Source of the DNA: JAVVXB01 sp036651815 | Lineage (GTDB): Bacteria > Bacillota > Clostridia > Christensenellales > CAG-138 | DNA: 64,000 bases | NCBI GenBank assembly: GCA_036651815.1 | Contig: JAVVXB010000015.1 | Location: forward strand, 1 to 64,000 | Reading direction: 5' to 3' | In this document: positions 9,242 through 18,601 of the stretch, in pieces | Numbering within the stretch: position 1 is the stretch's first letter | Layout of the letters: every line of letters starts with the position of its first letter | Made by a program: the position numbers and the translations under genes | The notes under the pieces: model-generated | Seen by the model: only the letters and a program-made list of their open reading frames with translations | What the model was told of the DNA's origin: nothing | The model's database searches: none

Positions 9242-9565
9242 TATTGTAATTACAGTTACTTTATCACAATTTAGATAGACTGTAAATCAACCATGCAAAA
9301 TAGTGCAGGAAAAACAAAAGCAGGAAAAGGCGTTCAACGGGCATAGATCAAGCCGGTGCCTGTTTCGTGTGGGGGATAGAATCGTGCCGGGCCGTCCTTT
9401 TATCCGTGAGAAGCGGCTCCTTTAATCGCTTACAGTGGCGCGCAAGCTTGTTTATGAACATGCCCTAGAAGGCACTGTTGCTGCACTTGATATTATGTAT
9501 GCAGTAGCTTACAATATAAATAAACATGCACATTAGCTTTACTGGTAAGGAAGGGGGTGTTCTGT
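9242..9565. other. Divergent intergenic region dacF-like / GGDEF gene
   Basis: This stretch holds the sigma-A promoter for the downstream cyclase at 9487-9515. A 33-codon GTG-started frame at 9435-9536 overlaps that promoter and is not credited. No RNA gene or clear operator is seen. Confidence 0.4.
9487..9515 (+). promoter_or_regulatory. Sigma-A promoter of the GGDEF gene
   Basis: TTGATA (9487-9492), a 17-base spacer and TACAAT (9510-9515) match the sigma-A consensus well. They lie about 50 bases upstream of the GTG start. Confidence 0.65.
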
Positions 9566-12500
9566 GTGAAAAATAAGAAAATGATGATAAGAATCATAGG
9601 TATCGTTGGCGTTTTTCTTGTTGCTGCGACAACGGTGTGGGATTTCTCATTGCAATTGCGGCATGCGTTAACAAGGGAAACATACAGGACACTCTCAAGG
9701 GTTTCCGAAGATTACAACAAGGCTTTTTTAGACCGCATTTCTTATCATATCAAAACGATGAAAGTGCTTGCGGGTGGTTTGCAAGAAATGCAGAATCAGC
9801 CGAAGCAAGATGTGATGCGCGTTTTGCAGAATGCGGTGTCTGATGGCGGCTTCGCAAAAATGGGCGTATGCAATGCAAAAGGGATCAGCTACTCTAACGA
9901 GGGCGTATTGAGTGACGTTTCGCAGCGTGAATACTTTCTAAAGGCGATGCAAGGCGAAACCAACATCAGCGAGCCATTGACATCTGTGTTTGATGGCGAA
10001 GAATCCATTGTCATTGCGGTGCCGATCCATAATCAACAAGAGACGACTGGTGTTCTCTTTGGTATATATCCTTTGACAACGGCTGGGGATCAACTGCTGG
10101 ATTTCACTTACTACAGCGAAGGCTACGGCTTTATCATAGCACCCGATGGAACGATTATCCTTTCCAGCAATCATACCGATAAGCTTGCCAACGAAGGAAA
10201 TCTGTTTTCTTTTTTTGAAAAAACAAGCATTCTGAATTATTCTGTTTCAGAACTTAAAACTGCCATAAAGAACGGAGAAAGCGCAAGCTTCACTTATACC
10301 TATGACGATGAAAAACGTTTTGTCACTTTTATACCTTCAACGATAAACGACTGGTATACATTCAGTATGTCCTCGGATGCAATGATGCAGCGAGAAAAAA
10401 AAGTCACTAACCAGATCGTATTAAAACTGATCCTACGGGTCATTGTGTTGGGCGCTTTGCTTGTGACGTGGATTACGATACATAACCGACGTTATAATAA
10501 AGAAATTTTAGCAGCAAACCAAAAGTATCAGTCGTTGCTGTCGCATATTAACGGTGGGATGATTGTGGCAGTACATGCTACAATTGCCTGCGATACAATT
10601 GCAACCTATGTCAGCTCAGGTTTTACGGATATGACAGGTTACACCCTAGAAGATATTCAAAACAGATACCAAGGCCGTTATCTGGACATTATCCTAGAGG
10701 AGGATCGCAAAGCGGTTTTTGATATTTATTTAAATCAGCTTACAATAGGCAATACCTACCACATGCCCTATCGAATTCATAAAAAGGATGGTTCAATCAT
10801 TTGGGTCATGGATAACGGATATCTTGTTAATGATTCGGATGGGCTGCGCAATCATAGTATTCTGACGGATATCACCGTGATTAAGCAGCAAGAAGAAGAG
10901 CTGCGTATGAGCGAAAAAAGATTTTCAGTCGCCATCAACGCATCCAGCGGCACGCTGTTTGAGGTGGACATAAAAAAACAATTGTACACGCATTTCGAGA
11001 ATGCAGAACGAATTTTTGGTGTAAATGCCGAAAAACTCTTGGCAGATACCCGCGCGTTCTCCACCCTGACATTCGATGAATTTGTAGATGGTGTAACCAA
11101 CTATTTTTTTCATCCCGATGATCGTGCTTTGGCGAATATAAAAATGGGCGAATTATTAGAAAAAAGAACCGCAAGCTATGAGGCCAGACTGCGCAGAATT
11201 GATAACAGTTACATTTGGTGCAGAATTGACCTGAGTCTAACCATAGATGAGCTTGGCGAACCGTTACGTTTGGTTGGGTTTATGTCGGATATTGATGATA
11301 TTAAAAAACAGGCAGAGATTCTGGAGAATAAAGTACAGACCGATCCCATGACCGGTTTATATAACAAAGTTGCCATGGCTACCCTTTCCAACAAAGTATT
11401 GTTCGACCAACCCACCGGGTTGCATGCTTTGATTGTTTTGGATGTTGATAACTTTAAGGGCATTAACGATACGCTTGGTCATGCGTTCGGGGACTTGGTT
11501 TTGATAGAAGTAGGCACAAAACTGAAAACAATGTTTCGGAACAATGATATTGTGGGACGCATGGGCGGGGATGAGTTTGCGATCCTGATGAAAAATGCGT
11601 TGGACACCAGCCGGGTACTGAAAAAAGCGACGGAATTAGCGGCTGCGTTTCGTCAAACTTATGCCGGAGAAAAAGAGAATTACAAAATATCCTGTAGCAT
11701 GGGCATCATCATGATTAAAGGAAATGATGAATCCTTTGAAACGCTCTACCGAAAAGCGGATGCGGCACTTTATCAGGCAAAGAATAGTGGCAAGGATCAG
11801 TTTGTTCTTTATCAGGAAAAGGATGCGGACAGTTATCCAATTGAAAGCACAAGAACCAATGATGAGGAACTGCAAAATCTAAAAGCTTCACATAACATTG
11901 AAGCGCAGATTTTTGAATTGCTGTATACGGCAAAAGATTTCAATATCAGCATCAACATGGCGCTTGCCGCGATTGGACAGCAGTATCATGTCAGCAGAGT
12001 TGCGATCTTTGAAAACAACGCGGACGATCTCACAACAAGCAATATCTATGAATGGTGTAACGACGGCGTTGCTGCTAAAATGGATGAACTGCAAAATTTA
12101 AAGCTTCACTTGGGATCAGAGTCGATCATGGACTGCTTCGATCGAGATGGCCTGCTATATTGCAACGATATCAGCGAATTGCCGCCCTACTTAAAGCAAA
12201 TTTTAACGTCCAAAGGGGTTTTGTCCACACTGAAAGTAACCATTGTGAACGATAAAAAAATCTGCGGCTATATCGGGTTTGACGAGTGCGGAGAGCACAG
12301 GGTCTGGACGTCGGAGGAAATCGAAAAACTGTCATTTCTATCGAAGGTTCTCAGCGTGTTTTTGTTTAAGAAAAAAGCGGAAAGCACGCTGCTGAAAAAC
12401 CTGCATACACGGCTTAAAATTCTGGACGTTCTCCCAGATTACATCTGCGTGGTCAATCCGGAAACTCACATGCTGGAATATACCAACAAGGAGATGCAAG

Positions 12501-12736
12501 AGCTACTGCCGGAAGCGAAACCGGGTCGGTTTTGTTTTACGACTCTGCGTGGCGGACAGAATGCACCCTGCGAAACCTGCTTGGTGGAACGAATCAAGCG
12601 GGGAGAAACAAACAACCTGGAAATTGTCAGTGAAGATAAAAAAATACGTTTAAAGGTAAAAGCTCTTTCAATCAACTGGACGAATGATCAAAAGATGGTG
12701 CTGCTTTACGGTACGGAGAATGCGACCCATTTATGA
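9566..12736 (+). CDS. Membrane diguanylate cyclase: dCache-PAS-PAS-GGDEF-GAF-PAS
   Basis: A 1056-residue signalling protein. In order: membrane helix (~7-25), extracellular dCache-like sensor (~30-280), second helix (~290-310), two PAS domains (~325-440 and ~450-580), GGDEF domain (~590-745), GAF-like domain (~785-930), and a C-terminal PAS-like domain (~945-1050) with a CFTTLRGG..APCETC cysteine pattern. The active-site signature GGDEF is intact at ~667-671. The product-binding RxxD I-site (RNND) sits five residues before it, so cyclic-di-GMP feedback inhibition is likely. It should make c-di-GMP from two GTP. Having the cyclase in the middle, with a GAF and PAS after it, is uncommon. The GTG at 9566 fits the AGGAAGGGGG site best; a second GTG lies at 9557. 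There is no EAL domain. Confidence 0.9.
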   Translation: MKNKKMMIRIIGIVGVFLVAATTVWDFSLQLRHALTRETYRTLSRVSEDYNKAFLDRISYHIKTMKVLAGGLQEMQNQPKQDVMRVLQNAVSDGGFAKMGVCNAKGISYSNEGVLSDVSQREYFLKAMQGETNISEPLTSVFDGEESIVIAVPIHNQQETTGVLFGIYPLTTAGDQLLDFTYYSEGYGFIIAPDGTIILSSNHTDKLANEGNLFSFFEKTSILNYSVSELKTAIKNGESASFTYTYDDEKRFVTFIPSTINDWYTFSMSSDAMMQREKKVTNQIVLKLILRVIVLGALLVTWITIHNRRYNKEILAANQKYQSLLSHINGGMIVAVHATIACDTIATYVSSGFTDMTGYTLEDIQNRYQGRYLDIILEEDRKAVFDIYLNQLTIGNTYHMPYRIHKKDGSIIWVMDNGYLVNDSDGLRNHSILTDITVIKQQEEELRMSEKRFSVAINASSGTLFEVDIKKQLYTHFENAERIFGVNAEKLLADTRAFSTLTFDEFVDGVTNYFFHPDDRALANIKMGELLEKRTASYEARLRRIDNSYIWCRIDLSLTIDELGEPLRLVGFMSDIDDIKKQAEILENKVQTDPMTGLYNKVAMATLSNKVLFDQPTGLHALIVLDVDNFKGINDTLGHAFGDLVLIEVGTKLKTMFRNNDIVGRMGGDEFAILMKNALDTSRVLKKATELAAAFRQTYAGEKENYKISCSMGIIMIKGNDESFETLYRKADAALYQAKNSGKDQFVLYQEKDADSYPIESTRTNDEELQNLKASHNIEAQIFELLYTAKDFNISINMALAAIGQQYHVSRVAIFENNADDLTTSNIYEWCNDGVAAKMDELQNLKLHLGSESIMDCFDRDGLLYCNDISELPPYLKQILTSKGVLSTLKVTIVNDKKICGYIGFDECGEHRVWTSEEIEKLSFLSKVLSVFLFKKKAESTLLKNLHTRLKILDVLPDYICVVNPETHMLEYTNKEMQELLPEAKPGRFCFTTLRGGQNAPCETCLVERIKRGETNNLEIVSEDKKIRLKVKALSINWTNDQKMVLLYGTENATHL

Positions 12737-13046
12737 CGCTATCCGTCAAGCAGACGGTCGAAAAGCGCGAATGCTCGTACACGAGGCGGCGTGTTCTAAG
12801 CCAAAGGATAACCGTCGCATTTGAGACGAACGGCGTGCTAGAGTAAACGGATAGACGACTTGTGGGGGAGACGCAGGAAGTCAATGGCCACTATGATCGC
12901 AATCCTACCACAACTTAGTTTATTCGTAAAAACGGGTATATCCGTACCCATACACAAAGTATTTTTTCACAACTATTAAACAAGTTAAAAGCCAGTCATG
13001 ATACCGGCTTTTACAATTTTCAAAGGAAATCAGTTTATGGATAAGT
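12737..13046. other. Convergent intergenic region with nested inverted repeats
   Basis: CTATCCGT (12739-12746) can pair with ACGGATAG (12847-12854), and inside it GACGGT (12753-12758) with ACCGTC (12811-12816). A smaller ACACG/CGTGT hairpin lies at 12779-12794. A terminator-like hairpin follows at 12987-13012. No gene is seen. Confidence 0.45.
12987..13012. terminator. Terminator-like hairpin between GGDEF gene and murF
   Basis: AAAAGCC (12987-12993) pairs with GGCTTTT (13006-13012) around a 12-base loop. The A-stem/T-stem makes it usable in both directions, which suits the convergent genes on either side. Confidence 0.5.
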
Positions 13047-14423
13047 TCACTTCAAATTGAAAGAAGAACATTTTGAAAGCTCCAATAGAAACCGAACGGC
13101 GTTTTCCAAATGCATGCCGCGGGAAGCTTTGACCAAGACGGTATCACCATCAGCGAGAATAGAAGGCAAAGCGGCCAGTAGCGCATCCTGTGTTTCGAAA
13201 AAACGGGCTTGTTGTGGATTTACAGCAGATGCGCCTTCGAAGATGAACTGTCCATATGTACCCACGGACAATACCAAATCAATGCCGCCCCGAGCCGCAT
13301 AGCTGCCCACTTCCGCGTGATAAAGGGGGGATTGCTCGCCAAGCTCTAACATGTCACCAAGGATGCAGACGCGACGGCCGCCGAGCATTTTTATAACATC
13401 TATGGAGGCCATGACGGAATTTGGGTTTGCATTGTAGCTGTCGTCAATGATGGTTAGGTGTTCGGTATGGTGGATGCACATGCGGCCGGGGGCGGCACGA
13501 TAGCCCTCCACACCCGCGGAGAGCTGCTCCAGCGTCATGCCGAGTACTTTGCCGGTGATCATTGCGGCCAACGCGTTGCTGACGGAGTGCAGCCCTGGCG
13601 CGGGTACGTGCACGCGGATTTGCTCACCTTTAAAGTGGGCGGTGAATTGAGAACCGTCCAACCCAAGGTCTACGATGTCGGTGGCGCGCATATCGCAGCT
13701 TTCGGATCGTCCGTAACGCAAAGCATTGGGAATGGTAACCAACAGATCATCGTCACCGTTGACAAGGATGGTTCCGCCCGGTCTCATGCCATGCAACATT
13801 TCTGTTTTACCCTTGAAGATTCCTTCACGAGAACCGAAAAATTCAATATGCGCCACACCAATATTGGTGAATAGACAGATTGTGGGCTGAACAATCTTTG
13901 TCAGCGCGGCAATTTCGCCAAAGTGATTGGTACCCATTTCAATGATGGCAACCTCATGGGCGCGGTCAAGGCGGAAGATCGTCAGTGGTACGCCGGTCTG
14001 ATTGTTGAAACTGCCATCGGTTTTCAGCACCGTAAACCCAGTGGACAACGCTGCGGCAAGCATTTCCTTCGTTGAGGTTTTACCAACGCTGCCGGTAATG
14101 CCGATAATGGGGATATCGAATTGATTCCGGTAGTATGCGGCGATGTCCTGGAGTGCGATGAGTGTATCTGCGACCAGAATGTAGGGGCCATCATCATCCA
14201 GCGGGTGGGCTGAAAGCACACAGGAAACACCCTTTGCGCGGGCGTTGCGGATGAAATCGTGTCCGTCGAAGTGCTCTCCGACGATTGGGACATAAAGTGC
14301 GCCCGGTTGTGCCGTGCGGGTATCGATGGTCACATCGGTAATCGGCGTGTTAGGCGAAACATCGTTCCCCAACAGTTTTCCGGAAACCGCGCTTGCGATC
14401 TCGAACAATGTCATTGGTAGCAT
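13047..14423 (-). CDS. murF: UDP-N-acetylmuramoyl-tripeptide--D-alanyl-D-alanine ligase
   Basis: A 458-residue Mur ligase, the normal MurF length. The ATP P-loop GITGSVGKTSTKEM is near residue 106. The N-terminal domain (to ~95) binds the UDP substrate, the central domain binds ATP, and the C-terminal domain starts near 310 (YRAAPGRMCIHH... DDSYNANPNSV). It adds D-Ala-D-Ala to UDP-MurNAc-tripeptide in the cytosol, the last cytosolic step in building the pentapeptide. It follows ddl with a TAATG overlap of stop and start, so the two genes are translationally coupled and supply consecutive steps. GGAGAAG within the ddl end serves as ribosome binding site. Confidence 0.95.
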   Translation of the reverse strand: MLPMTLFEIASAVSGKLLGNDVSPNTPITDVTIDTRTAQPGALYVPIVGEHFDGHDFIRNARAKGVSCVLSAHPLDDDGPYILVADTLIALQDIAAYYRNQFDIPIIGITGSVGKTSTKEMLAAALSTGFTVLKTDGSFNNQTGVPLTIFRLDRAHEVAIIEMGTNHFGEIAALTKIVQPTICLFTNIGVAHIEFFGSREGIFKGKTEMLHGMRPGGTILVNGDDDLLVTIPNALRYGRSESCDMRATDIVDLGLDGSQFTAHFKGEQIRVHVPAPGLHSVSNALAAMITGKVLGMTLEQLSAGVEGYRAAPGRMCIHHTEHLTIIDDSYNANPNSVMASIDVIKMLGGRRVCILGDMLELGEQSPLYHAEVGSYAARGGIDLVLSVGTYGQFIFEGASAVNPQQARFFETQDALLAALPSILADGDTVLVKASRGMHLENAVRFLLELSKCSSFNLK

Positions 14424-15463
14424 TAATCTTTATACTTCTCCATGGATAATTCTATGATTTTATTGCATAGTACAGGATAGTTCACGCCAATGGCTGCAGC
14501 CTCCTGCGGTAGTAGGCTGGTAGGGGTCATGCCGGGCAGGGTGTTGGCCTCGAGACAGTAGGGATGTCCCTCATCGGTCAGCAGAAAATCGATGCGTGCA
14601 TAGACCGAGAGCCTTAGTGCCTGAAATGCTATGATCGCTAGCTTCTGAATGCGGGTGGTGGTTTCCGCGTCGAACCGCGCGGGGGTAATCTCCTCCGTCC
14701 AACCGGGTTGATATTTGTGTTGATAGTCGTAAAAACCGTATTTTGGGACGATTTCGATCAGCGGAAGCGCCTTGTCACCTAATACACCTGCGGACAATTC
14801 CCGCCCAACGATGTATTCCTCGATTAAAACTTCGCTTTCATAGCGAAAGGCATCATCCAGGGCCGCGGTCAGGGCGTTCCGGCCGCGAACGATGGTGATC
14901 CCAATGCTGGAACCGCCGCAGCAAGGTTTCACAACGCAGGGCAGCGGCAGGGCGGCAGGATCAAAGGAATCGCCTTTTTTGAGCAGTATGCCAAAGGGCG
15001 TTTGAATACCCGCATCGTCAAGCAGCTTTTTACTGATGTATTTATCCATGGCTAGCGCACAGCCGATGGACGGACTGCCGGTATAACGTATGCCGGACAG
15101 ATCAAAAAACGCCTGCAAAGAACCATTTTCGCCGCAGTCGCCATGCAGGGCAAGATAAGTGATGTCCGCCGCGCGACACAGCTCCAGTACACCATTGCCG
15201 ATGCGGTCTGAAAAGCCGCTTTTGCGCGCAGCACGAATGACGTCGAGATCCGGTGCGGTTTCCGGTACGGGGCGCGGCGGCAAGGTGCGACTCTGCTCAA
15301 ACGCCAGCGATATGGGCGCAGGAAGGGTGTCGACCCCAAAGAACAGGTCAACCAATATCGCGTGATGTCCCATGCTGCACAGCGCATTTGCGGCCATGGT
15401 GCCAGAACTCAACGATACGTCCCGCTCAGGGGAAAGGCCGCCTGCCAAAACAACAATATTCAT
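14423..15463 (-). CDS. ddl: D-alanine--D-alanine ligase
   Basis: A 346-residue ATP-grasp ligase. Typical blocks are AGGLSPERDVSLSSG at the N-terminus, LALHGDCGENGSLQA near residue 107, VVKPCCGGSSIGITIV near 177, EEYIVGRELSAGVLG near 215, and RIDFLLTDEGHPYCLEANTLPGMT near 292 with the metal-binding E and N. It joins two D-alanines for MurF. Whether it could be a D-Ala-D-Ser or D-Ala-D-Lac variant cannot be decided with confidence by eye, and no vanX or vanH type gene is nearby. It is the first gene of the ddl-murF pair. Confidence 0.93.
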   Translation of the reverse strand: MNIVVLAGGLSPERDVSLSSGTMAANALCSMGHHAILVDLFFGVDTLPAPISLAFEQSRTLPPRPVPETAPDLDVIRAARKSGFSDRIGNGVLELCRAADITYLALHGDCGENGSLQAFFDLSGIRYTGSPSIGCALAMDKYISKKLLDDAGIQTPFGILLKKGDSFDPAALPLPCVVKPCCGGSSIGITIVRGRNALTAALDDAFRYESEVLIEEYIVGRELSAGVLGDKALPLIEIVPKYGFYDYQHKYQPGWTEEITPARFDAETTTRIQKLAIIAFQALRLSVYARIDFLLTDEGHPYCLEANTLPGMTPTSLLPQEAAAIGVNYPVLCNKIIELSMEKYKD

Positions 15464-15595
15464 GAGAAAAACCTATATGACCTTTCTTGTTCCTATGATT
15501 AATCTTAAAACTTATATCATGAATCGGCAACCATTACAAATCTTTTTTTGCAAAATGCCATATAATTTTCCATGTCTCCATAGTATACTGGTAAC

Positions 15596-17368
15596 ATGAA
15601 TATAATTGTCAAACGATTTGTTGCGCTGTGTATATCCTGCTGTATGCTGTTGCTACCGATGTCCGGTTGCACAGCCATACGTCTATTTCAATTTGCCAAC
15701 GAAATCATGATCACACCGGAGCCGCAGCCGACGATCACGCCGGTACCGCTACCGATAGACAATCGTGATAACATTCGTTTTTCGGAGATGACCTATACCC
15801 GCCCGGATATTGGCGCAATCACCGAAAAAATTGATACGATAATGGCGGATATTCAAGCAGAGAAGCCCGTTGCCGGGCTGATGAAGGCATACGAAGAACT
15901 CCAGGCGATGTATAATGACGCGGAATCACAGATGTCGCTCGCCTATTTACTGTACGCGTTTGATGTTACCAACGACACCTATCAGCAGGAATATACGATG
16001 CTTCAGTCAGAGCTGACCACGTTGGACCTGTCCATGACGGATGTGTCCATTGCGTTGTTTGAATCCTCCGATGAAGCCGAGCAGACTGCGCGCACGGAAT
16101 TTGGCGAAGATTATGTGGATACGGTGTATGCGGATGAAACCCTCAACGATGAGAAAATTCAGGATTTATTGGATGCTGAGAATGAGTTGATTACCGAATA
16201 CGACCGGATGACGGCATCGTTTACGCTAATGGAGGGCGGACGAAAATGGACGCTTGATGAGATATTGGGGAGCGATACACTGGATTATAATTCGTTTACA
16301 CGCTTGTACACTACCTATTGCAAGGCGTTCAACGTACAGGCGGGCAATATCTATCTCGAGTTGCTTGGCGTGCGCAAACAGATTGCAGAGAAGCTTGGCT
16401 ATGGCAGCTATGCAGCCTACGGCTATGATCTGTTTGGCCGGGATTATTCGATTACAGACGTAAAAGCGCTGCATGCGGCGATCAAAAAATATATTGTACC
16501 CGTCTATGTGAATGCAGAGGATGTGGATACCTACGAACTCTACAGTAAAAAATACGATCAGGAGACGTTTCTGGACAGTCTGACCGTTGCCGCAACGAAG
16601 TTTTCGCCGGCGCTGGCAGAGTCGCTGGGCTTTATGCTGCGAAACGATCTATATGATTTTTCCGTGAGCGCCAAAAAGATGGTGGGTAGTTTTACCACTT
16701 ACCTGCCCAATTACAATGCGCCGTTCATGTTTTCCCAGTGGACTGGCAGCAGTAGCGGAGTGACCACCGTGATTCATGAGCTTGGACATTTTACAAATTA
16801 TTATCACAACGCGGTCGCGGGATGGAGCGCAGCCGATTGCCTTGACTTGGCTGAGGTGGATTCTCAAGCGTTGGAACTGCTCATGATGCCGTACTATGAA
16901 CTCTTCTATGGTGATCAAGCAGAATCTGCAAAGAAGGATCGGTTGCTGGACTGCATGTATGCGCTTGTGACTGGCTGCATGGAGGATGAATTTCAGCAGG
17001 AGGTCTATGCCAATCCATCCATGTCGCTGGAAGAGATCAACAGGCTCTATCAAAAACTTGCCAAAGAATATGGGCTGGTGGAATTGTATGGGTATACAGG
17101 CGAGGAATGGACGCTGATAACACATACGTTTCAAACGCCGATGTACTATATCAGCTATGCGGTCAGCATGGTACCCGCGTTGGAACTGTGGGAACAGTCG
17201 CAAATCGATCCTCAGATTGCCAGTGAAACTTATTTCCGCATTTCCAATCGTGCGCCGTATGCGGGATTTCGGCAGACGCTGACCGACAACGGACTATCTG
17301 ATGTCTTTAGCGAGACGACCATTGCGCGGTTGGCAAAACGGATACAGGAACAACTGATGGAACCATAA
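15596..17368 (+). CDS. M3-family-like lipoprotein metallopeptidase
   Basis: A 590-residue protein resembling oligoendopeptidase F-type M3 peptidases. The zinc motif HELGH is at about 394-398 (TTVIHELGHFTNYYHN), with the downstream AEVDSQALE block carrying the third ligand Glu. The N-terminus is a lipoprotein signal (hydrophobic run ending LLPMSGC), so it should be anchored on the outer face of the membrane. That location is unusual, since PepF enzymes are normally cytosolic. The first ~200 residues after the lipobox are a helical region rich in acidic residues. It probably digests short peptides outside the cell. There is no Shine-Dalgarno near the ATG, so the start is less certain, although the signal peptide supports it. 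Confidence 0.8.
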   Translation: MNIIVKRFVALCISCCMLLLPMSGCTAIRLFQFANEIMITPEPQPTITPVPLPIDNRDNIRFSEMTYTRPDIGAITEKIDTIMADIQAEKPVAGLMKAYEELQAMYNDAESQMSLAYLLYAFDVTNDTYQQEYTMLQSELTTLDLSMTDVSIALFESSDEAEQTARTEFGEDYVDTVYADETLNDEKIQDLLDAENELITEYDRMTASFTLMEGGRKWTLDEILGSDTLDYNSFTRLYTTYCKAFNVQAGNIYLELLGVRKQIAEKLGYGSYAAYGYDLFGRDYSITDVKALHAAIKKYIVPVYVNAEDVDTYELYSKKYDQETFLDSLTVAATKFSPALAESLGFMLRNDLYDFSVSAKKMVGSFTTYLPNYNAPFMFSQWTGSSSGVTTVIHELGHFTNYYHNAVAGWSAADCLDLAEVDSQALELLMMPYYELFYGDQAESAKKDRLLDCMYALVTGCMEDEFQQEVYANPSMSLEEINRLYQKLAKEYGLVELYGYTGEEWTLITHTFQTPMYYISYAVSMVPALELWEQSQIDPQIASETYFRISNRAPYAGFRQTLTDNGLSDVFSETTIARLAKRIQEQLMEP

Positions 17369-17423
17369 GCCGTGCAGCAAAAGCTGGAAGGATGCGCGAC
17401 TTTTGAGAGGATTTTACAATACC

Positions 17424-18458
17424 ATGGAGTCAAATAGAACAATCGAGGATGCATATGCGCCGCTCACGCAGGGCGTTTGTCTGCATCACCGCTATATGGT
17501 ACGGGCGGCGGTGACCTGGGATTCATTTTGCTTTGTTTATCACGGATTTGATAGCAAGGTGCATCAAGAGGTCGAAATTTGGGAGTTTTTCCCGCGCAAT
17601 ATTGCGGAGCGTGCGGATGGCTCGCCTGCTGTTTCACCCATCAACCGGAGTTGCGGCGCACTGTTTTTTCTAGCTTCGGATGCGTTTCAGCGCCAATATG
17701 CTGCCCTTCACCAAGCCATCGGCTGCGCCAACATCATCTCCGTATTCGACGCTTTCTTCGAAAATGGAACGGCCTACGCCGTTACGGAACGTGTGGATGG
17801 TGTATCACTCGCGACCTATGTTGCCATGCAGGACAGGCCTCTGATCGATGGTGAACTTGGGTATATTGCTGGAGCGTTGTCGGACGCGCTGCTTGTGGTA
17901 CATTCCCTATCAATACTGCATCATGATATCACAAAAGATAACATTCTGCTTTGTACGGACGGCACAGTCAAGCTCACGGACTTTGGGGCGGCGCGCAATA
18001 CGGTTCAGACGCACCACGAAGTGGATGATTCAAAACCATGGATTGATATCCGTGCACTGGGGCGAGCACTGTATACGGCCTATACGGGCAATCCCGTGCC
18101 TGAACCTGTTGCTGCGATTTGTCAAACGGTTCCTGCAATGATAGCGGGTGTGTTTGAACGGATGCTGACAGATGATCCTGCACTTCGATTTGAATCCGTA
18201 TTTGACTTTATGCATGCTGCGGACGGTATCAATTTAGCAGCGGTGCGGCCACAGGTAACGCAGGCGCGGATTGCGGAGTATGAAGCGAGACTTCGCAACA
18301 ACCGGGCGCATAGTGTGCTGGAACAACGCAGGAGCGTAGAGCAGGCCGCTCGAGGTGTGCGTACAGATCGGCGGCGTGGTCAATGGCGGATAACCGTTGT
18401 TTTTGGGGGGACGATTCTGCTGGTGATTGCGCTAACGGTGCTGATTATCCGGTTGTAA
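17424..18458 (+). CDS. Membrane-anchored protein kinase-like protein, probable pseudokinase
   Basis: A 344-residue protein with a Hanks-type kinase fold (~20-265), a charged linker (~270-315) and a C-terminal membrane helix (VVFGGTILLVIALTVLIIRL). The C-lobe keeps a catalytic-loop-like HHDITKDN and a DFG (TDFGAAR). In contrast the Gly-rich loop position reads VTWDSFCFVYHG, the beta-3 VAIK-like position reads VEIWEFFP with Trp in place of Lys, the alpha-C position reads FQRQYAAL without the Glu, and the activation segment between DFG and WIDIRALG is much shortened. ATP phosphotransfer is therefore doubtful; a scaffold or nucleotide-sensing role is more likely. GAGAGG precedes the ATG; a TTG at 17403 is an alternative start. 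Confidence 0.75.
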   Translation: MESNRTIEDAYAPLTQGVCLHHRYMVRAAVTWDSFCFVYHGFDSKVHQEVEIWEFFPRNIAERADGSPAVSPINRSCGALFFLASDAFQRQYAALHQAIGCANIISVFDAFFENGTAYAVTERVDGVSLATYVAMQDRPLIDGELGYIAGALSDALLVVHSLSILHHDITKDNILLCTDGTVKLTDFGAARNTVQTHHEVDDSKPWIDIRALGRALYTAYTGNPVPEPVAAICQTVPAMIAGVFERMLTDDPALRFESVFDFMHAADGINLAAVRPQVTQARIAEYEARLRNNRAHSVLEQRRSVEQAARGVRTDRRRGQWRITVVFGGTILLVIALTVLIIRL

Positions 18459-18550
18459 TGGCATACGGTTGGTAGAGAATTGCAAGGTTACATTGCAACG
18501 TAATTTTTATAGGACATTATGCTCGGATTTTGCAGGAACATCATTTAAAA

Positions 18551-18583
18551 CGAGCCGCTTGCATGGAGATGGCAAGCGGCTCG
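18551..18583. terminator. Strong terminator hairpin between convergent genes
   Basis: CGAGCCGCTTGC (18551-18562) pairs perfectly with GCAAGCGGCTCG (18572-18583) over 12 bp. On the minus strand the stem is followed by TTTTAAAT, so it best serves the M29 aminopeptidase gene; on the plus strand the tail is only GTTGTT. Confidence 0.8.
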
Positions 18584-18601
18584 TTGTTGCGTGAGCGGAA
18601 G

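Noticed and set aside
9435..9536. 33-codon GTG frame with plausible amino acid composition
   Set aside because: It has no ribosome binding site and overlaps the TTGATA-17-TACAAT promoter of the cyclase gene.
13458..13874. 138-codon plus-strand frame
   Set aside because: Antisense to murF; no start signals.
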